Source of the DNA: Dactylellina haptotyla
Lineage: Eukaryota; Ascomycota; Orbiliomycetes; Orbiliales; Orbiliaceae
DNA: 64,000 nt
Direction: 5' to 3'
NCBI GenBank assembly: GCA_031310005.1
Contig: CM062381.1
Span: forward strand, 2,170,001-2,234,000
The notes beneath the pieces were generated by a model that was given only the letters and a program-made list of their open reading frames with translations, did no database searches and was not told the origin of the DNA. The position numbers and the translations under genes are program-made. This document shows positions 1 through 11,431 of the stretch, one piece after another. The stretch's first letter is position 1; every line of letters begins with the position of its first letter.

Positions 1-3000
1 TAGTTTGTATCTTGAGAGGAGGTGGATATATTCTAGTCTATTCGAAGACGTGACTGGTAATTGTGAGCCACCAGGTTTTAGGTCCACTAAGGTAATTTTC
101 TTGGAAACTCCACTTAAGGCAAGGGAATCTGGTAGCTGAAAAATATTTTCCGTAGTAAAGGTAAGCTCGAGGTTTTCGATGGTGTGATCATCGTAATATT
201 TTAGGGATTGCTAGAGGTTGCAAATCAGATCGTTAATCAAAGAAAAAAAACTCTCAAACTCGAAGTATCCGGTTTCCCAAGAACTTACCAGTCCTTTCCA
301 GAGACTTCTATCCAGGCTTTTCAAATCATCAACACCTAAGCCTACATCTTCATTTCCCAGGCTTACTTTGCTCCACTTTAATAGAAAGAAATCGGCAAAT
401 GCGACATCCACTAAGATTCCCTCATACATGCATTTCCCGATAATCCGGCCAAGGAACTCAAAGCGTTTCAGTAATTCGCTGATCTCATGCGAAACCGAGG
501 ATTTGATATCATGGAAGCCGCGCTGGTTTTGTTTATAAAGACCCCATGATATCTGATCCAGGAGGGTAGGGTTCGGATACAGTAAATGTCCTTCTGTTTC
601 CGAAAAAAAAGAAACCCCCTGAGCGGGGTCGTTCCGATACGACTCTTGAACGACGGAGGAAAGAAATTCTTTAAGAATGCCCCCTCCATCAATTCCGGGT
701 TCTTCAGCGCCAAAGGAGTCAACAAACGTGATCTGTATTGGCTCTTTAAAACCATCACCCAGAGCGTAAAATTCATCGTAGGCATCCTCAAAGACATGAT
801 CCCGACGAATAACACCATGGTGCTTCGTATTACCGCTATGATGGTCCGCGAGAGGGTTTGCTTGGTTCAACCGCCAAAGGTCGTGGTCCCCGGTTCCTCG
901 GCGCTGCTGATCCAATCGGACAAAATCCCGGAATATTGTAACTCTTGTTCTAAATGGGATGAGAAACGGGAGATTTTGGAGGATTTCTAGGCGTGGGGTT
1001 ATCGCCGCTAGATAGTTGTGCCTTAAATCTTTCTCGCGTCTCTTTATAAAAGAACTTGGCTGACTGGGAGTCGTTGTTTCAAAACTTTCGTCCTCTGAAT
1101 CCGAATCACCAGCTTCATCAAGTTCCTCCAGCTGTTGCTGGCGGGCCTCTTCCTCGGCAATAAGTAACGTGCTCCCCTCTAGATCAACGTCCGCCATCAA
1201 CCAAAAGTTGCCAGCTAGAAAACTCTGTCGGGAATCTCTCCGGTGCAGGGAACGCAGTATTCTAACCACCAAGTTACGAAGCCAAGGAAGGGTTATCCCG
1301 TGGCTTCCCGCTATATCCCAGCGAGGGTTGTTTTGTATACGATCTTCGGTGGTCAGAGGTCGCCACAAAGGCTCCCCAGAGTGCTGGGATTCTATTTCCG
1401 ACACCTCGAAATAAGTTACATAGGCCAGATTTTTGAGGAAGGCAACCAATGCCCGCAGTTGGTACTGAGTAAGAGATTTGTCTTGGAAGCTAAAAAATTC
1501 TTCGTCATCGACTACAACGCTTGCGAAGCAGTATAGGTCAAGGAATAAAAATATTGAGGTCCACTCTGCGTATCTATGATCCAAACCACTGGATTTTCTG
1601 TTATATGTGAGTTTCAACCCTTCGAGGATATCTTTAGGCGCTGCGATGCCGTTTTGAAAGACTTTTGAATTTTGTATTTGCGAGAACAACTCAGATAGTA
1701 GTGGTGAACCATCTGTAGACCTGGCGAGGAAAAGCTGATTGTGAAACCTTTGACGAAGGAAACGAAAGTAGAGCAAGCAACGTAATGTAAAACTTTGTGC
1801 AACGTAGCGAGTACGTCGTAAAAGTGGAGAGCTAGCATCCACTTGTATATCGAATCGGGTCAAATCCGCGAGATGTTGGATGATCGATGTTCCGAGAAGT
1901 CGGTTCAGTTGATCTTTAATATACTCAGGAGGATCGAATGTACTTGTTGCACTAGTGGCTTCGACCACGTGGGGTCCATCGTTGTTATACATCTCTAATA
2001 ATGAATCTAACGCGAAGAAAATTGGCCCAAAGAGAGTCGCCGAGTGCGAGTATTGATTTTCGGGACTCACAGGCTGGTAGAGGTGGTGCGATAGAATTTG
2101 GTTCTCGAGCTCCGAGTTCTCAGAGGAAACGGCTGAGCCTGAGTCTTGCACCAGAGAAACTAGGTAAGAGAGTAACCAGAGTGCTTTCTCTGGTTCCAGT
2201 TGAGTGAACCTCAGCTCACAAATGGCATCTAAAAGCTGGCGCAGGTCAAGCAAGCTGCTAAAAATGCGCACAGGTAACTTCGGAAAAAGCTTTGTGTTGA
2301 GAGAAGGCGATGACAAGAAGACCTGGACAAATCGCGCATATATCAAGGGGCGGTCGGCTGATGTGATAGATGACTGAAGAGCCAGCACAATAGCTTGAAG
2401 GAAAGCAGCCGAGGGAGTCGCACATGAGCGTCCAAACGAAATTGGGTCTGTCGGAACAACAAAGTTTAAGAAGTCATTGCTGATAAGCTGAGCTAAAAGG
2501 CCAAAGTAGGACTCATCCACAAAATTTGGTAGATAGGCGCCAGTCTGTGCAATGAACAGGAGAAAGAAAGGCAGGCGTTGCTGGGCGATGGGATAGCCAG
2601 GCTTCGTCGATAAGGTGGAAAGAGCTGTGACAATTTTCCGAGAAAGGCGAGTGATAAGGAAGCGGGCCCGGCCATCAGACTGGAGAATATTATCGGTAAC
2701 GAACGTTATGCTACTGTCTGGGTTAAAGGCAGAAATGGTAAAGAATAGCCTTTCTAGATCTGCAGGATTTGTGGGTTCACAGAAAAGGAGGAGGAGAGCG
2801 ATTGCATCGATATTGGACGCGGCCACTATGGGGCCAAACTGGGCGGCGGCAGACGAAGCTTTAAAGCCAACAGAGCAATCCCAGGCATCCCGGTTATTAT
2901 TGCGCAACGCGATTCGGGAGGCATACCCTCGGTAGGTTGACTGAATGGTCACAGCAGCCGCATTCCTTTGCCTTTCGGATTCTCTACGAGCTCGCAACTC

Positions 3001-3135
3001 TCGGGCAGTCGCTACACTCGTGGAAGTACTCACGCCTTTGACCGAATGCCCGGACAGGGTTGGAGATGCCCTAGATTTGCCGGAGAGGTTCACTTGGCGC
3101 GGGCGCCTCGTGCTACCCGTGAAGTTCGTCTTCAT
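1..3135 (-). CDS. hul5: HECT-type E3 ubiquitin ligase, Hul5/UBE3C-like, C-terminus cut by window edge
   Basis: The ligase would take ubiquitin from an E2 onto a HECT cysteine and pass it to substrate. Hul5/UBE3C proteins work with the proteasome to extend chains on poorly degraded proteins. Start is at 3135 (MKTNFTGSTRRPRQVNLSG, the conserved fungal N-terminus). An IQ-like motif (AAAVTIQSTYRGYASRI) lies near residues 59-75 and the long middle is helical repeat-like. An acidic stretch (DEAGDSDSEDESFE) precedes the HECT N-lobe, which shows FVDSFGAEEPGIDGGGILKEF and FLGRIIGKCMYEGILVD. Exons are 3135-289 (949 codons) and 210-1 (70 codons), joined across a 78-nt in-frame intron. The visible protein is 1,019 residues and stops at the window edge with the codons LLSRYKL, so the C-lobe and catalytic cysteine lie outside. 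It is divergent from pab1. Family assignment is firm; the Hul5 orthology is inferred from the IQ-plus-HECT layout. Confidence 0.9.
211..288 (-). other. intron of the HECT ligase gene, 78 nt, phase 0
   Basis: Donor GTAAGT is at 288 and acceptor CTCTAG at 211. The length is a multiple of three, so the only sign in a simple translation is one TAG at the acceptor. Removing it joins SLDRSLWKGL to QSLKYYDDHTIENLELTF, which is the expected HECT N-lobe to C-lobe text. A branch-like TTAAC lies about 20 nt before the acceptor. Confidence 0.88.
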
Positions 3136-3686
3136 AAGGCCGAGTTGCGTAGGACGTGCGACAACCGTTCTTTCTCGTTTGTAAGTGATGATAATGCTGG
3201 TGGTGGTAGTGACGGTAAGGGTGGCGACCGTAGTTGTGGTGCATCTGAGTGGAGAGAGGAGTGGAGGGGTTGTAGATGTATAGGACAGCTGGAGGGCTAT
3301 CGTAGACTGCCGTTGCTAAAAAAATAAATATATGAACGGATGAGCAAATACCGGCTAGCTTACCAAAGGCACCAAGCGTGCCAGCAGCCACGCTTCCCTT
3401 CTGTTGTCGTCTTCTTCTCTTTCTTCTCCTTCTTCTTCCTCTTCTTGTTAGTGTGGTTGTGTGTGTGGGCGGGTTGAAATCGAATCATCAATTAGCAATC
3501 ATCACGAATGCGCAGCAACAGCTGGCGCGGTGACTAATCCAACACCCTCTGCGTTGTTGGTCGTTACATCCGCCGAATAATCGCTATATTTCCTCTTACG
3601 GCAACCTTCCTAAACAGGCAATTCACATAAGCCCCCATTCAAGTGCCTGCACCCTCCCACACAAACCGCCGTTGTCGCCCTCAAGC

Positions 3687-3713
3687 AAAAAAAAAAAAAA
3701 AAAAAAAAAAAAA
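3687..3713 (+). repeat. uninterrupted run of 27 A
   Basis: A perfect A27 homopolymer lies about 1 kb upstream of the PAB1 start codon. It could be a nucleosome-excluding poly(dA:dT) promoter element or, if transcribed in the pab1 leader, a PABP-binding tract. The length may be affected by sequencing slippage. Confidence 0.9.
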
Positions 3714-4529
3714 CTCGCCGTCTGTTGCTACCAAACAAAGCAATGTTCGACAGTTTGGGTAGCCGAACGAATTATTTGGTCCGATTTGTTCCCTTTCCCC
3801 CGTTGGGCAGTCGCTCGTTGATAACAGACAGCGTCAAATAGCACAAGAAAAAATAAAGCATATCATTGTTTTTTTTTTATATGCTACTTACATATATATT
3901 TTTTTTAAAAAAATTTTTATATTCCCCCACCCCTTCATCCTCACAACCAGCACAATCCAAGCTAACCATCTCCAACCTCCAAAAAATTAAAAATTTATAA
4001 AATCACAAAAAAAGATAAAAACCAGAAAAACCCCAGTCTACAAGAGGAACGCTGTCCAGCACAGACTCGTCCTCTCGTATACTTTATTTCTTCTGTCGAA
4101 TCTACCTCCAGGAAGCGGAAGTTTATCCGGCGGCTTCATCGCCCTCCTCGACGTCCTCATTCTCCTTGTCACCAGGTCCGCCTCCTCCCCGTCTTTCCCC
4201 TCCCGATACCTCCACATTTCTCGCAACCGCAAGTTCGCAAACCTGCGGCAAACGGCCTTCATCTTTTCATCTTACATTCCGACGTTGTCTCTTCTCGCAG
4301 CTTCCTGCACCCCCCCTGCATCCCTCGGATCATCCGTCCTCCTCCTCCTTGTCATAGTAGATACACCTATTGTATTCCAACCAAAGCTCTTCTAACCCGT
4401 CCTCCTGGTATTCACTAGCTTGTGGTCGGTTTTTTTTATTCCCCTCCGAAGCTTTAAGACAAACAAAGCTCATCTTGAAAGAACCACCATCGTAATTATC
4501 ACCTCGGTTCATCAAAAGCGTACTCCAAA

Positions 4530-4661
4530 GTAAGTACTAATATCATGTTTTGCCTCGATCCCTTATCTACCTCATCATGCATCGACTCTTTACACTTTAA
4601 ATGCCCATCTTACTTGACGAGGAGCTCCTCTAGCTAACGTTAACCTCACCTCTCGAATTAG
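4530..4661 (+). other. probable 5' UTR intron of pab1, 132 nt
   Basis: Donor GTAAGTAC starts at 4530 and acceptor GAATTAG ends at 4661, with branch-like GCTAAC at 4633 about 25 nt upstream of the acceptor. It lies entirely before the PAB1 ATG at 4694. The splice signals are strong but no transcript evidence is available. Confidence 0.6.
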
Positions 4662-4693
4662 AAAAGACAAAAGAAAACGAAAAACTCGTCGAA

Positions 4694-7147
4694 ATGCCTT
4701 CCGAAACCTCCTCCCCAGCCCTCCCCCCCCCGGCCTTGGATACCAACGGAGCTGCTAACGCCCCGGAATCCCCCACCCCTGCCTCCGCTGTGGACGCTGC
4801 CCAGACCCCAACCGCTGCAGGCTCTACCCACTCTGCCTCTCTTTATGTTGGCGAATTGGACCCTTCCGTTACTGAGGCTATGCTTTTCGAGCTTTTTTCA
4901 TCGATCGGGCAAGTCGCGTCTATCCGTGTTTGTCGTGATGCTGTTACTCGCAGATCTCTCGGGTATGCCTACGTCAACTACAACAACACCGCTGATGGCG
5001 AGCGTGCGCTGGAGGAACTGAACTACACTTTGATCAAAGGCCGCCCCTGTCGAATAATGTGGTCACAGCGAGACCCGGCCCTTCGTAAAACTGGTCATGG
5101 CAACGTGTTCATCAAAAATCTCGACACCGCTATCGATAACAAAGCTTTGCATGATACCTTTGCAGCTTTTGGAAACATACTCTCTTGCAAAGTTGCCCAG
5201 GATGAGACTGGGAATTCCAAAGGTTACGGGTTTGTCCATTACGAAACCGCAGAAGCCGCAACAAACGCCATCAAACATGTTAACGGCATGTTGTTGAACG
5301 AAAAGAAGGTGTATGTTGGACATCACATCCCGAAGAAGGAGCGTCAGAGCAAGTTTGATGAGATGAAAGCCAACTTCACCAATGTCTACGTCAAAAATAT
5401 TGACGCTGAAGTCTCGGACGAAGAGTTTCGTACTCTTTTTGAAAAGTTTGGCCAGATCACATCAGCTAGCTTGGCTCGCGATGGGGATTCCGGACAATCT
5501 CGCGGGTTCGGTTTCGTCAACTTCTCCTCTCACGAGGCTGCTGCCGCCGCTGTCGAAGCACTACATGATACCGAACTCAAGGGCCAGACCTTATTTGTCG
5601 GTAGAGCGCAGAAAAAACATGAACGGGAAGAGGAACTCCGTAAGCAGTATGAGGCTGCCCGCATAGAGAAAGCCAGCAAGTACCAAGGTGTTAATTTATA
5701 TGTCAAAAACTTGGACGACGATATTGACGACGAAAGGTTAAGACAAGAATTCGCTCCTTACGGAACTATCACGAGTGCAAAGGTCATGCGTGATACAGCC
5801 GATGGCTCTAAAGAAAAAGAGGGTGATGAAGAAAAGGAAAGCGACTCCGAAGATAAGGCTGCCGATAAAAAGCACGGAAAGAGCAAGGGCTTCGGCTTTG
5901 TATGCTTTAGCAACCCTGATGAAGCTTCCAAAGCTGTAGCCGAAATGAATCAAAGAATGGTTAACGGCAAGCCGTTATATGTTGCTCTCGCCCAACGCAA
6001 GGATGTCAGAAAAAGTCAGGTGAGATTGAAAATAAATTCCCAAAACGTTAAACTCGCCTGTGATTAATAATTCCGGGATGTTAGCTTGAGGCTTCCATTC
6101 AGCAACGGAACCAAATACGCATGCAGCAAGCTGCCGCGGCCGCTGGAATGCCCCCACAACCAGTAAGTAGATGTCAAAAATTGCCGTCTGTTATTTTCTC
6201 CAACGTAGATTGTTTCTTTCGAGCTAACATGATTAATAGTATCTCTCTGCACCACTCTACTATCAACCGGGCGCACCAGCTGTACAACCTCCATTCCTTC
6301 CCGGTCCTGGAGGCCCGGGTGTTCCACCAAACCGTCTTCCATTTCCACCTCAGCAAGCCGGAATGATGATGACAGGCGCTGGAAGAGCTGCTGGCAACTG
6401 GCCTCCAGGCGCTGGGCCTTCTGGGCCTAGTAGAAACGGTGCTCAGGGCCAACCTGCCCAGCTGTACGGGATGGCAGGCCAAGGTGGCCCAGGGAGCCAG
6501 TTTGGGTACGCCCAAGCGTTTAACCAAGTTCAACTAGCCGCTATAAATCCTGCCGCCAGAGGCACCCCGCAAATGGGTTTAAATCCTGGCCGTGGGCTGA
6601 CGGGCACCGGAGTCAACCAGCAGATGACCCACCAACAGCGTGGCCCTCTGGGCCGAGGCGTTGGCCCATCCCAGGGTAGAGGCTATCACAACGAGCAGTC
6701 TGCTTCGGGTGCGTCGCCTCCGGCAACGAATCTGTCCAACTTGAATTCATTGCCACCGCAGCAACAAAAACAAGTGCTCGGAGAGGCGCTATATCCACGC
6801 ATACACGCTATTAATCCCCAATTAGCTGGAAAGATTACTGGTATGCTGTTGGAGATGGATAACACTGAACTGCTGAACTTGTACGTGCTGCAACTATGAA
6901 CCTCGCTTCGCATTTTTCGGATCACTAACTTGGTCTCACGAAATTTAGGATTAATGACGATGCAGCACTTCGTAGTAAGGTTGACGAAGCACTCTCCGTC
7001 TATGACGAATACGTAAAATCAAAAGCTACGGATGATAGTGCCCCCATGGCTACTCAAACAGACTCAGTGACAAAGCCAACTGGTCAGGCCGAAGAATTAC
7101 CAGCAACAAAAGATGATGCTGACAGCCAGCCTTCTACGCAGGCGTAA
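4694..7147 (+). CDS. pab1: polyadenylate-binding protein (PABP), cytoplasmic/nuclear
   Basis: It binds mRNA poly(A) tails, bridges to eIF4G and controls deadenylation. Exons: 4694-6019, 6085-6162, 6240-6880 and 6949-7147, giving 747 residues; introns are 65, 77 and 68 nt. Four RRMs run in order: RRM1 about residues 49-127 ([15 protein letters not shown]), RRM2 about 137-213 ([16 protein letters not shown]), RRM3 about 230-307 ([16 protein letters not shown]) and RRM4 about 333-435 ([16 protein letters not shown]). RRM4 carries a highly charged insertion ([20 protein letters not shown]) between its two RNP motifs. A Pro/Gly/Gln-rich linker follows, then the MLLE peptide-binding domain ([29 protein letters not shown]), whose end is completed only by the last splice ([16 protein letters not shown]). 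It is divergent from the HECT gene. Identification is certain; splice sites are inferred from frame and family sequence. Confidence 0.96.
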
Positions 7148-8710
7148 ATAGAATACGGTTGCGCAAACTAATCCAGAAACTTGATGACTTGGTGTACTTA
7201 TTCCTTTGGCCACGCATCTATCTTTTATATCTCTCTCTTCGTTTTCATCCTCATCTCAATTCATTCAGCTTCACCACAATTCAGACTAATTCTACAAAGA
7301 CAACTCGCTCATATCGCAGTCATCTGCTATAATCTCCTCCTCCTCCTCCTCCTCCTCCTCCTCCTCCTGCGGCTGCGGCTGCGGCTGCTGTTCCAATATC
7401 AAAGAGGTGTTTGGTTTTAAAAGCTGCCATGATGGCGAATCGTTATCAAATGCTCACGAGCTCCGATGGATCATTTGCATTCTGGCTTCAAGTTGAAATT
7501 CATTCCTCTCGCCCCCTCGGCCAGCTTCCTTTCAACCAATACTTTCCTTGTGCAAAAATAAAAATGAATGAAGGAAAAAGAGAAACAGAAATAAAACTGT
7601 CATAAGAAAAAAAACAAGTATAGGATAAACTGGGTTACCTCCCACTACTTCACTTTTACTTGATTTCCTTTTTGTTCTTGGGTCAGGGTCGTTCTGGGTG
7701 CAAAAGAAAAGTTCTGTATCGCTTGGTCTTTTATGGGTGCTTCTGTTTTTGTCAAAACTCTTTTCTCCATTTCCTTGCTCTTTGTCCCAATTTTTTTTTG
7801 TCCGAAACTTCTCCTCCACACTGCCATGCTTCGCTTCCTCTCCCTGCGGACTTTGCCCACAATGTACCTACTATTCTATCCTCAACCATGGCCGGTTCAT
7901 GAATGTTTCACACAATGCTCGCAGTCTTTCTTAATTCCAAGAACATGGTGATCAGTCACATAATCATCTACATCGCAACCGTGTCAAACCCTGAAGTATG
8001 CATTCTGCACCCAAATTTAGTCAAGCTTCGCGAATGGGATGGTGATGTGATTATGAGAATAATGGTGAGGAATTTCGTGATGTAATAGGAATAGCAGGCC
8101 TCAACAAACATGTTCGGTCCCAATCTAACCTCTCCCATGCAATATACTTTTCACTTATCTCCTATTTCTGTTTTATGGTAAGGAATATCTAGATCACGAC
8201 CAGGAATAAATAGTTGTAAGAGCAGATAAATATATAAAATTCCTTGTTGGGTAATTGTGGCCAAGCGGAACAAGCTAAGCAATTTCTGGGTTGGGTTTTA
8301 GTTTGATTGTCGTCGCCCATCCCACAATCCCGTCCAACTCGTGAACTCTGCATTGAACTGATTCCTTATCCCTCCGCCAGAGCATCGAGCTACGCTTCGG
8401 ATCAGCACTTGTGGGAGAGCCTGCGCACTCTTCATCGCGCATCAAACAAACCAGAATCCATCGCTCCCACCGACTCCACGAACGATGGGAGCCGTTCGTC
8501 TCCCCGCCCCGTCGCTTTCCTTATTTTTCCAGGTTCGTCGTCCAAATTTTGCCCTCGATTGATCCTCGAATAGCAGACACTCGGAGTTCTTGATCATTCG
8601 ACATCTCCAGGGCGTAGAATCGGAGCGAGCCTCAGTGCTGCCGCCATACTATTCATTAACTAATCAAATCACCCTCTCCAGGTGCCCTTCGCTAACTCTT
8701 CCCATTCCAC
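7148..8710. other. intergenic region between pab1 and the i-AAA protease gene
   Basis: About 1.56 kb with no gene I can support. It holds the presumed pab1 3' UTR, a CTC/GCGGCT simple repeat, pyrimidine-rich stretches (7,660-7,860), and toward the right the promoter of the next gene. Open frames here are short and show no family resemblance. Confidence 0.6.
7334..7387. repeat. compound microsatellite: CTC triplets then GCGGCT units
   Basis: 35 nt of CTC/CCT triplets (7334-7368) pass directly into about three GCGGCT hexamers (7369-7387). It lies within about 240 nt of the pab1 stop codon, so probably within its 3' UTR. Confidence 0.9.
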
Positions 8711-11112
8711 ATGCATAGTTGCTTCCGTCATGTTCGAGCCTGTTTCGCAGCAGCCTCCACCACGCCCCAAAGTTCAGAGACTTCTTTATCACACGCAGCA
8801 CCCACAGTATTATCCCTCGAAGCCCAATAAGATCGCATCATCAATATAAAAAATACCCTATATCTGGATCCAACCTCTTGTCACGACCTTCGCCCCGTAA
8901 CCCCACATTACACCAAACACCATGGCTCACAGACGGACAATCTATACTAAAAAAACACAATCTGTTGCAGGCGCGGGCATTCTCACTCCGCCCCATGCGA
9001 TCAGTGCTAGAGCATGCTGAGCGAACAGCAAACTCAAATCCAATGAATGCCTCTGCTCAGCTTGACTTCTACTCTGCGCTCCACAGAGCCAACATGCCAG
9101 AAATAATCGTTGAAAGATATCAGACAGGACGCTATGCAACCAATGCCCGAGCTGAGGAACTTTATATTAGATCTCTTGAAAAGTTAGGCCAAACTGCAAA
9201 GGCAAGGATGATTGCGGATCGGAAAGCTGAAAACGCAGAAACCACAGAAAACGAATCTAAATCAGCCTTGTCCGCCGAGGAAATTCGTGCAGTTGGCCAA
9301 GCTATTGCTGCTCGCTCTAATGGTGGAGCTGTGTCCATTTCTTCAAAGAATTTACAAGGACGATACGGTGACAAAGATCGGCCTCTTCACGTCGTTGTTG
9401 ATGAAACTTTAGGAGGAACCATCTTCAAATGGGCGAAATTCCTTTTATACCTTGCGGTTGTCATATACTTCGCTCTTGTACTAATGACCGTGTTTATTGA
9501 GGCAACTGGTGTATTAAAGCGAGTTGGGAGCAACCCCCCAAATGAGGCACAGGGGTCCCAACAGGCCGCCCGCTTTGCGGATGTACATGGTTGCGAAGAA
9601 GCAAAAGAAGAACTACAAGAACTTGTGGAGTTTCTCAAAGACCCTGCGAAATTTTCCGCTCTAGGAGGAAAGCTTCCTAAAGGCGTTCTTTTAGTTGGGC
9701 CCCCCGGGACTGGAAAAACACTCTTAGCCCGAGCTGTAGCAGGAGAATCTGGGGTTCCTTTTTTCTTTATGTCTGGCTCTGAATTTGACGAGGTTTATGT
9801 TGGTGTCGGCGCTAAACGTGTAAGGGAATTGTTCGCTGCTGCTCGTGCAAAAGCCCCGTCCATCGTCTTCATCGACGAATTGGATGCAATCGGTGGGAAA
9901 AGGAACGAGAGGGATGCTGCTTATGTTAAGCAAACCCTCAACCAACTTTTAGTTGACTTGGATGGATTCGCACCGAATTCTGGTGTGATTTTTCTGGCGG
10001 CTACGAATTTTCCTCAACTGCTCGACAAAGCACTAACGAGACCAGGACGCTTCGATCGCACAGTCAATGTTCCACTTCCAGATGTCAGGGGCCGAATAGA
10101 AATTCTTAAACACTACATTAAATCAGTCAAAGCGTCCTCCGATGTTGATCTCCAGATTATTGCACGTGGGACTCCCGGTTTCTCTGGTGCAGAACTTGAA
10201 AATTTAGTCAATCAGGCTGCAGTCAGGGCATCAAAATTAAGAGCTACCCAAGTACGCATGAACGACTTCGAGTGGGCGAAAGACAAGATCCTTATGGGAG
10301 CTGAAAGGAGAAGCGCAGTTATCTCACAAAAGGAAAAGGAAATGACGGCATACCACGAAGGTGGGCATGCTCTTGTTGCAATGTTCACGGAAGGTGCTAT
10401 TCCTTTGTATAAAGCCACCATTATGCCACGTGGAATGGCACTTGGAATCACGTTTCAGCTCCCAGAGATGGACCAAGTTTCCATGTCGAAGAAGGTATAT
10501 ATACTTATGCTATTACCAGAGATCTTAGTCTAATCATTTTAATTCAGGAGTACTTGGCCAGAATCGACGTTTGTATGGGAGGTAAGGTTGCTGAAGAATT
10601 AATATACGGCCCAGACAATGTCACCAGTGGAGCTTCAAACGTTAGTATATCAAGCATATTCTGAAATCTCGCGTTATATCCCGAAATCTTCATCTTCTTA
10701 CGCATGTCAATAGGATATCGCCCAAGCCACAAAAATTGCCCAGGCCATGGTTACACAAATGGGAATGTCTGACCTACTTGGCAATGTCGACCTACACAGC
10801 GACTACCGGAACCTCTCTTCGCAAACGAAGGAAGCAATCGAGGCCGAAACTAGGAGACTACTAGAAGAAGGCCGGTTGCGAGCGACGCGATTATTAACAG
10901 AGCACCGTAGGGAGCTAGAGCTACTTGCTAAAGCCTTGATAGATTACGAAAGTCTCGACCGATCAGAAATGGAAAAGGTTATCAAAGGAGAGCCTTTGGC
11001 CAATAGGCTCAAAATCTTACCAGATGTGCAGATAAAGCTCCCCGAAAATGTCCTTGGAAACGGGCATACAATCCCTAGTGGAGGAGATCCTACTAAATCG
11101 AGTGAGGCATAA
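8711..11112 (+). CDS. yme1: mitochondrial inner-membrane i-AAA protease, Yme1-like
   Basis: An ATP-driven zinc metalloprotease that degrades unfolded and short-lived inner-membrane proteins, active side in the intermembrane space. Certain exons: 8971-10494, 10548-10640 and 10714-11112 (introns 53 and 73 nt). Landmarks: one membrane segment ([19 protein letters not shown], about 9,440-9,495), Walker A GPPGTGKT at 9697-9720, Walker [11 protein letters not shown] near 9862-9891, second region of homology ending TRPGRFDR, and zinc site HEGGH at 10354-10368. The third metal-ligand region [15 protein letters not shown] is completed across the third intron. A single transmembrane segment and the fungal Yme1 N-terminal domain ([22 protein letters not shown]) separate it from m-AAA subunits. 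The start is unresolved: the main frame is open after a TAG at 8716. I propose ATG 8711 ([16 protein letters not shown], presequence-like) spliced from 8806 to 8971, giving 703 residues. Confidence 0.93.
8807..8970 (+). other. candidate first intron of the i-AAA protease gene
   Basis: TACTAA at 8945-8950 lies about 20 nt before acceptor TTGCAG (ends 8970), a very good branch/acceptor pair. The proposed donor GTATTA at 8807 is weak. It is chosen because it places an upstream ATG (8711) with an Arg/Ala/Ser-rich presequence in phase with the conserved ARAFSLRP segment. Confidence 0.45.
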
Positions 11113-11431
11113 TAGGTTGAGTTAAAATAAACGGTTCTACATGGACCAGGTCTCACAATACCCCAAGACGAGACACCAGTTTCAACCCCAATTATCTACG
11201 CGCCATCACACCACCACCACGTTTAAATAAATTAGGTTTTTAATGCCACGGATATTTATTGCGTTCAGTTATTGTCCAATTTTTTATGTATATACAAAGG
11301 ATTACACTGACAGCAACAAAAAAGAGAAATTTCTGTACCAGTTTAGTTCGCGTTAAATTTTCGGTTATTGCATCTAGAATTTCGATAACGCTGACCCAAG
11401 CAACCATCGGGCCTTCTCCTATTTCCCCCCT
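11113..11431. other. convergent intergenic region
   Basis: 319 bp between the tail-to-tail i-AAA protease and glycerol kinase genes. It contains both presumed 3' UTRs, with AATAAA-like A/T stretches (TTAAATAAATTAGG near 11223), and nothing else recognised. Confidence 0.6.

Larger units (their letters stand above)
3136..4693. promoter_or_regulatory. divergent promoter and leader region between HECT ligase and pab1
   Basis: This 1.56 kb region contains no convincing gene; open frames here are short and low complexity. It holds a pyrimidine-rich run (3408-3447), a 27-base A run (3687-3713), an AT-rich patch (3841-3930), and an A-rich stretch around 3980-4035 before C/T-rich leader sequence. It must serve both genes; core promoter positions cannot be fixed by eye. 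Confidence 0.6.

Noticed and set aside
211-213. In-frame TAG as a genuine nonsense mutation or pseudogene sign in the HECT ligase
   Set aside because: It coincides with a splice acceptor paired to a perfect donor 78 nt away, and removing the interval restores conserved sequence on both sides.
4038-4515. Minus-strand open frames of 61-74 codons in the divergent promoter
   Set aside because: They lie in the presumed pab1 leader, are low complexity and show no conserved features.
7660-7951. Overlapping short open frames (71-80 codons) downstream of pab1 as small secreted protein genes
   Set aside because: All three plus frames are open at once because the stretch is pyrimidine-rich; no start context, splice support or family similarity singles one out.
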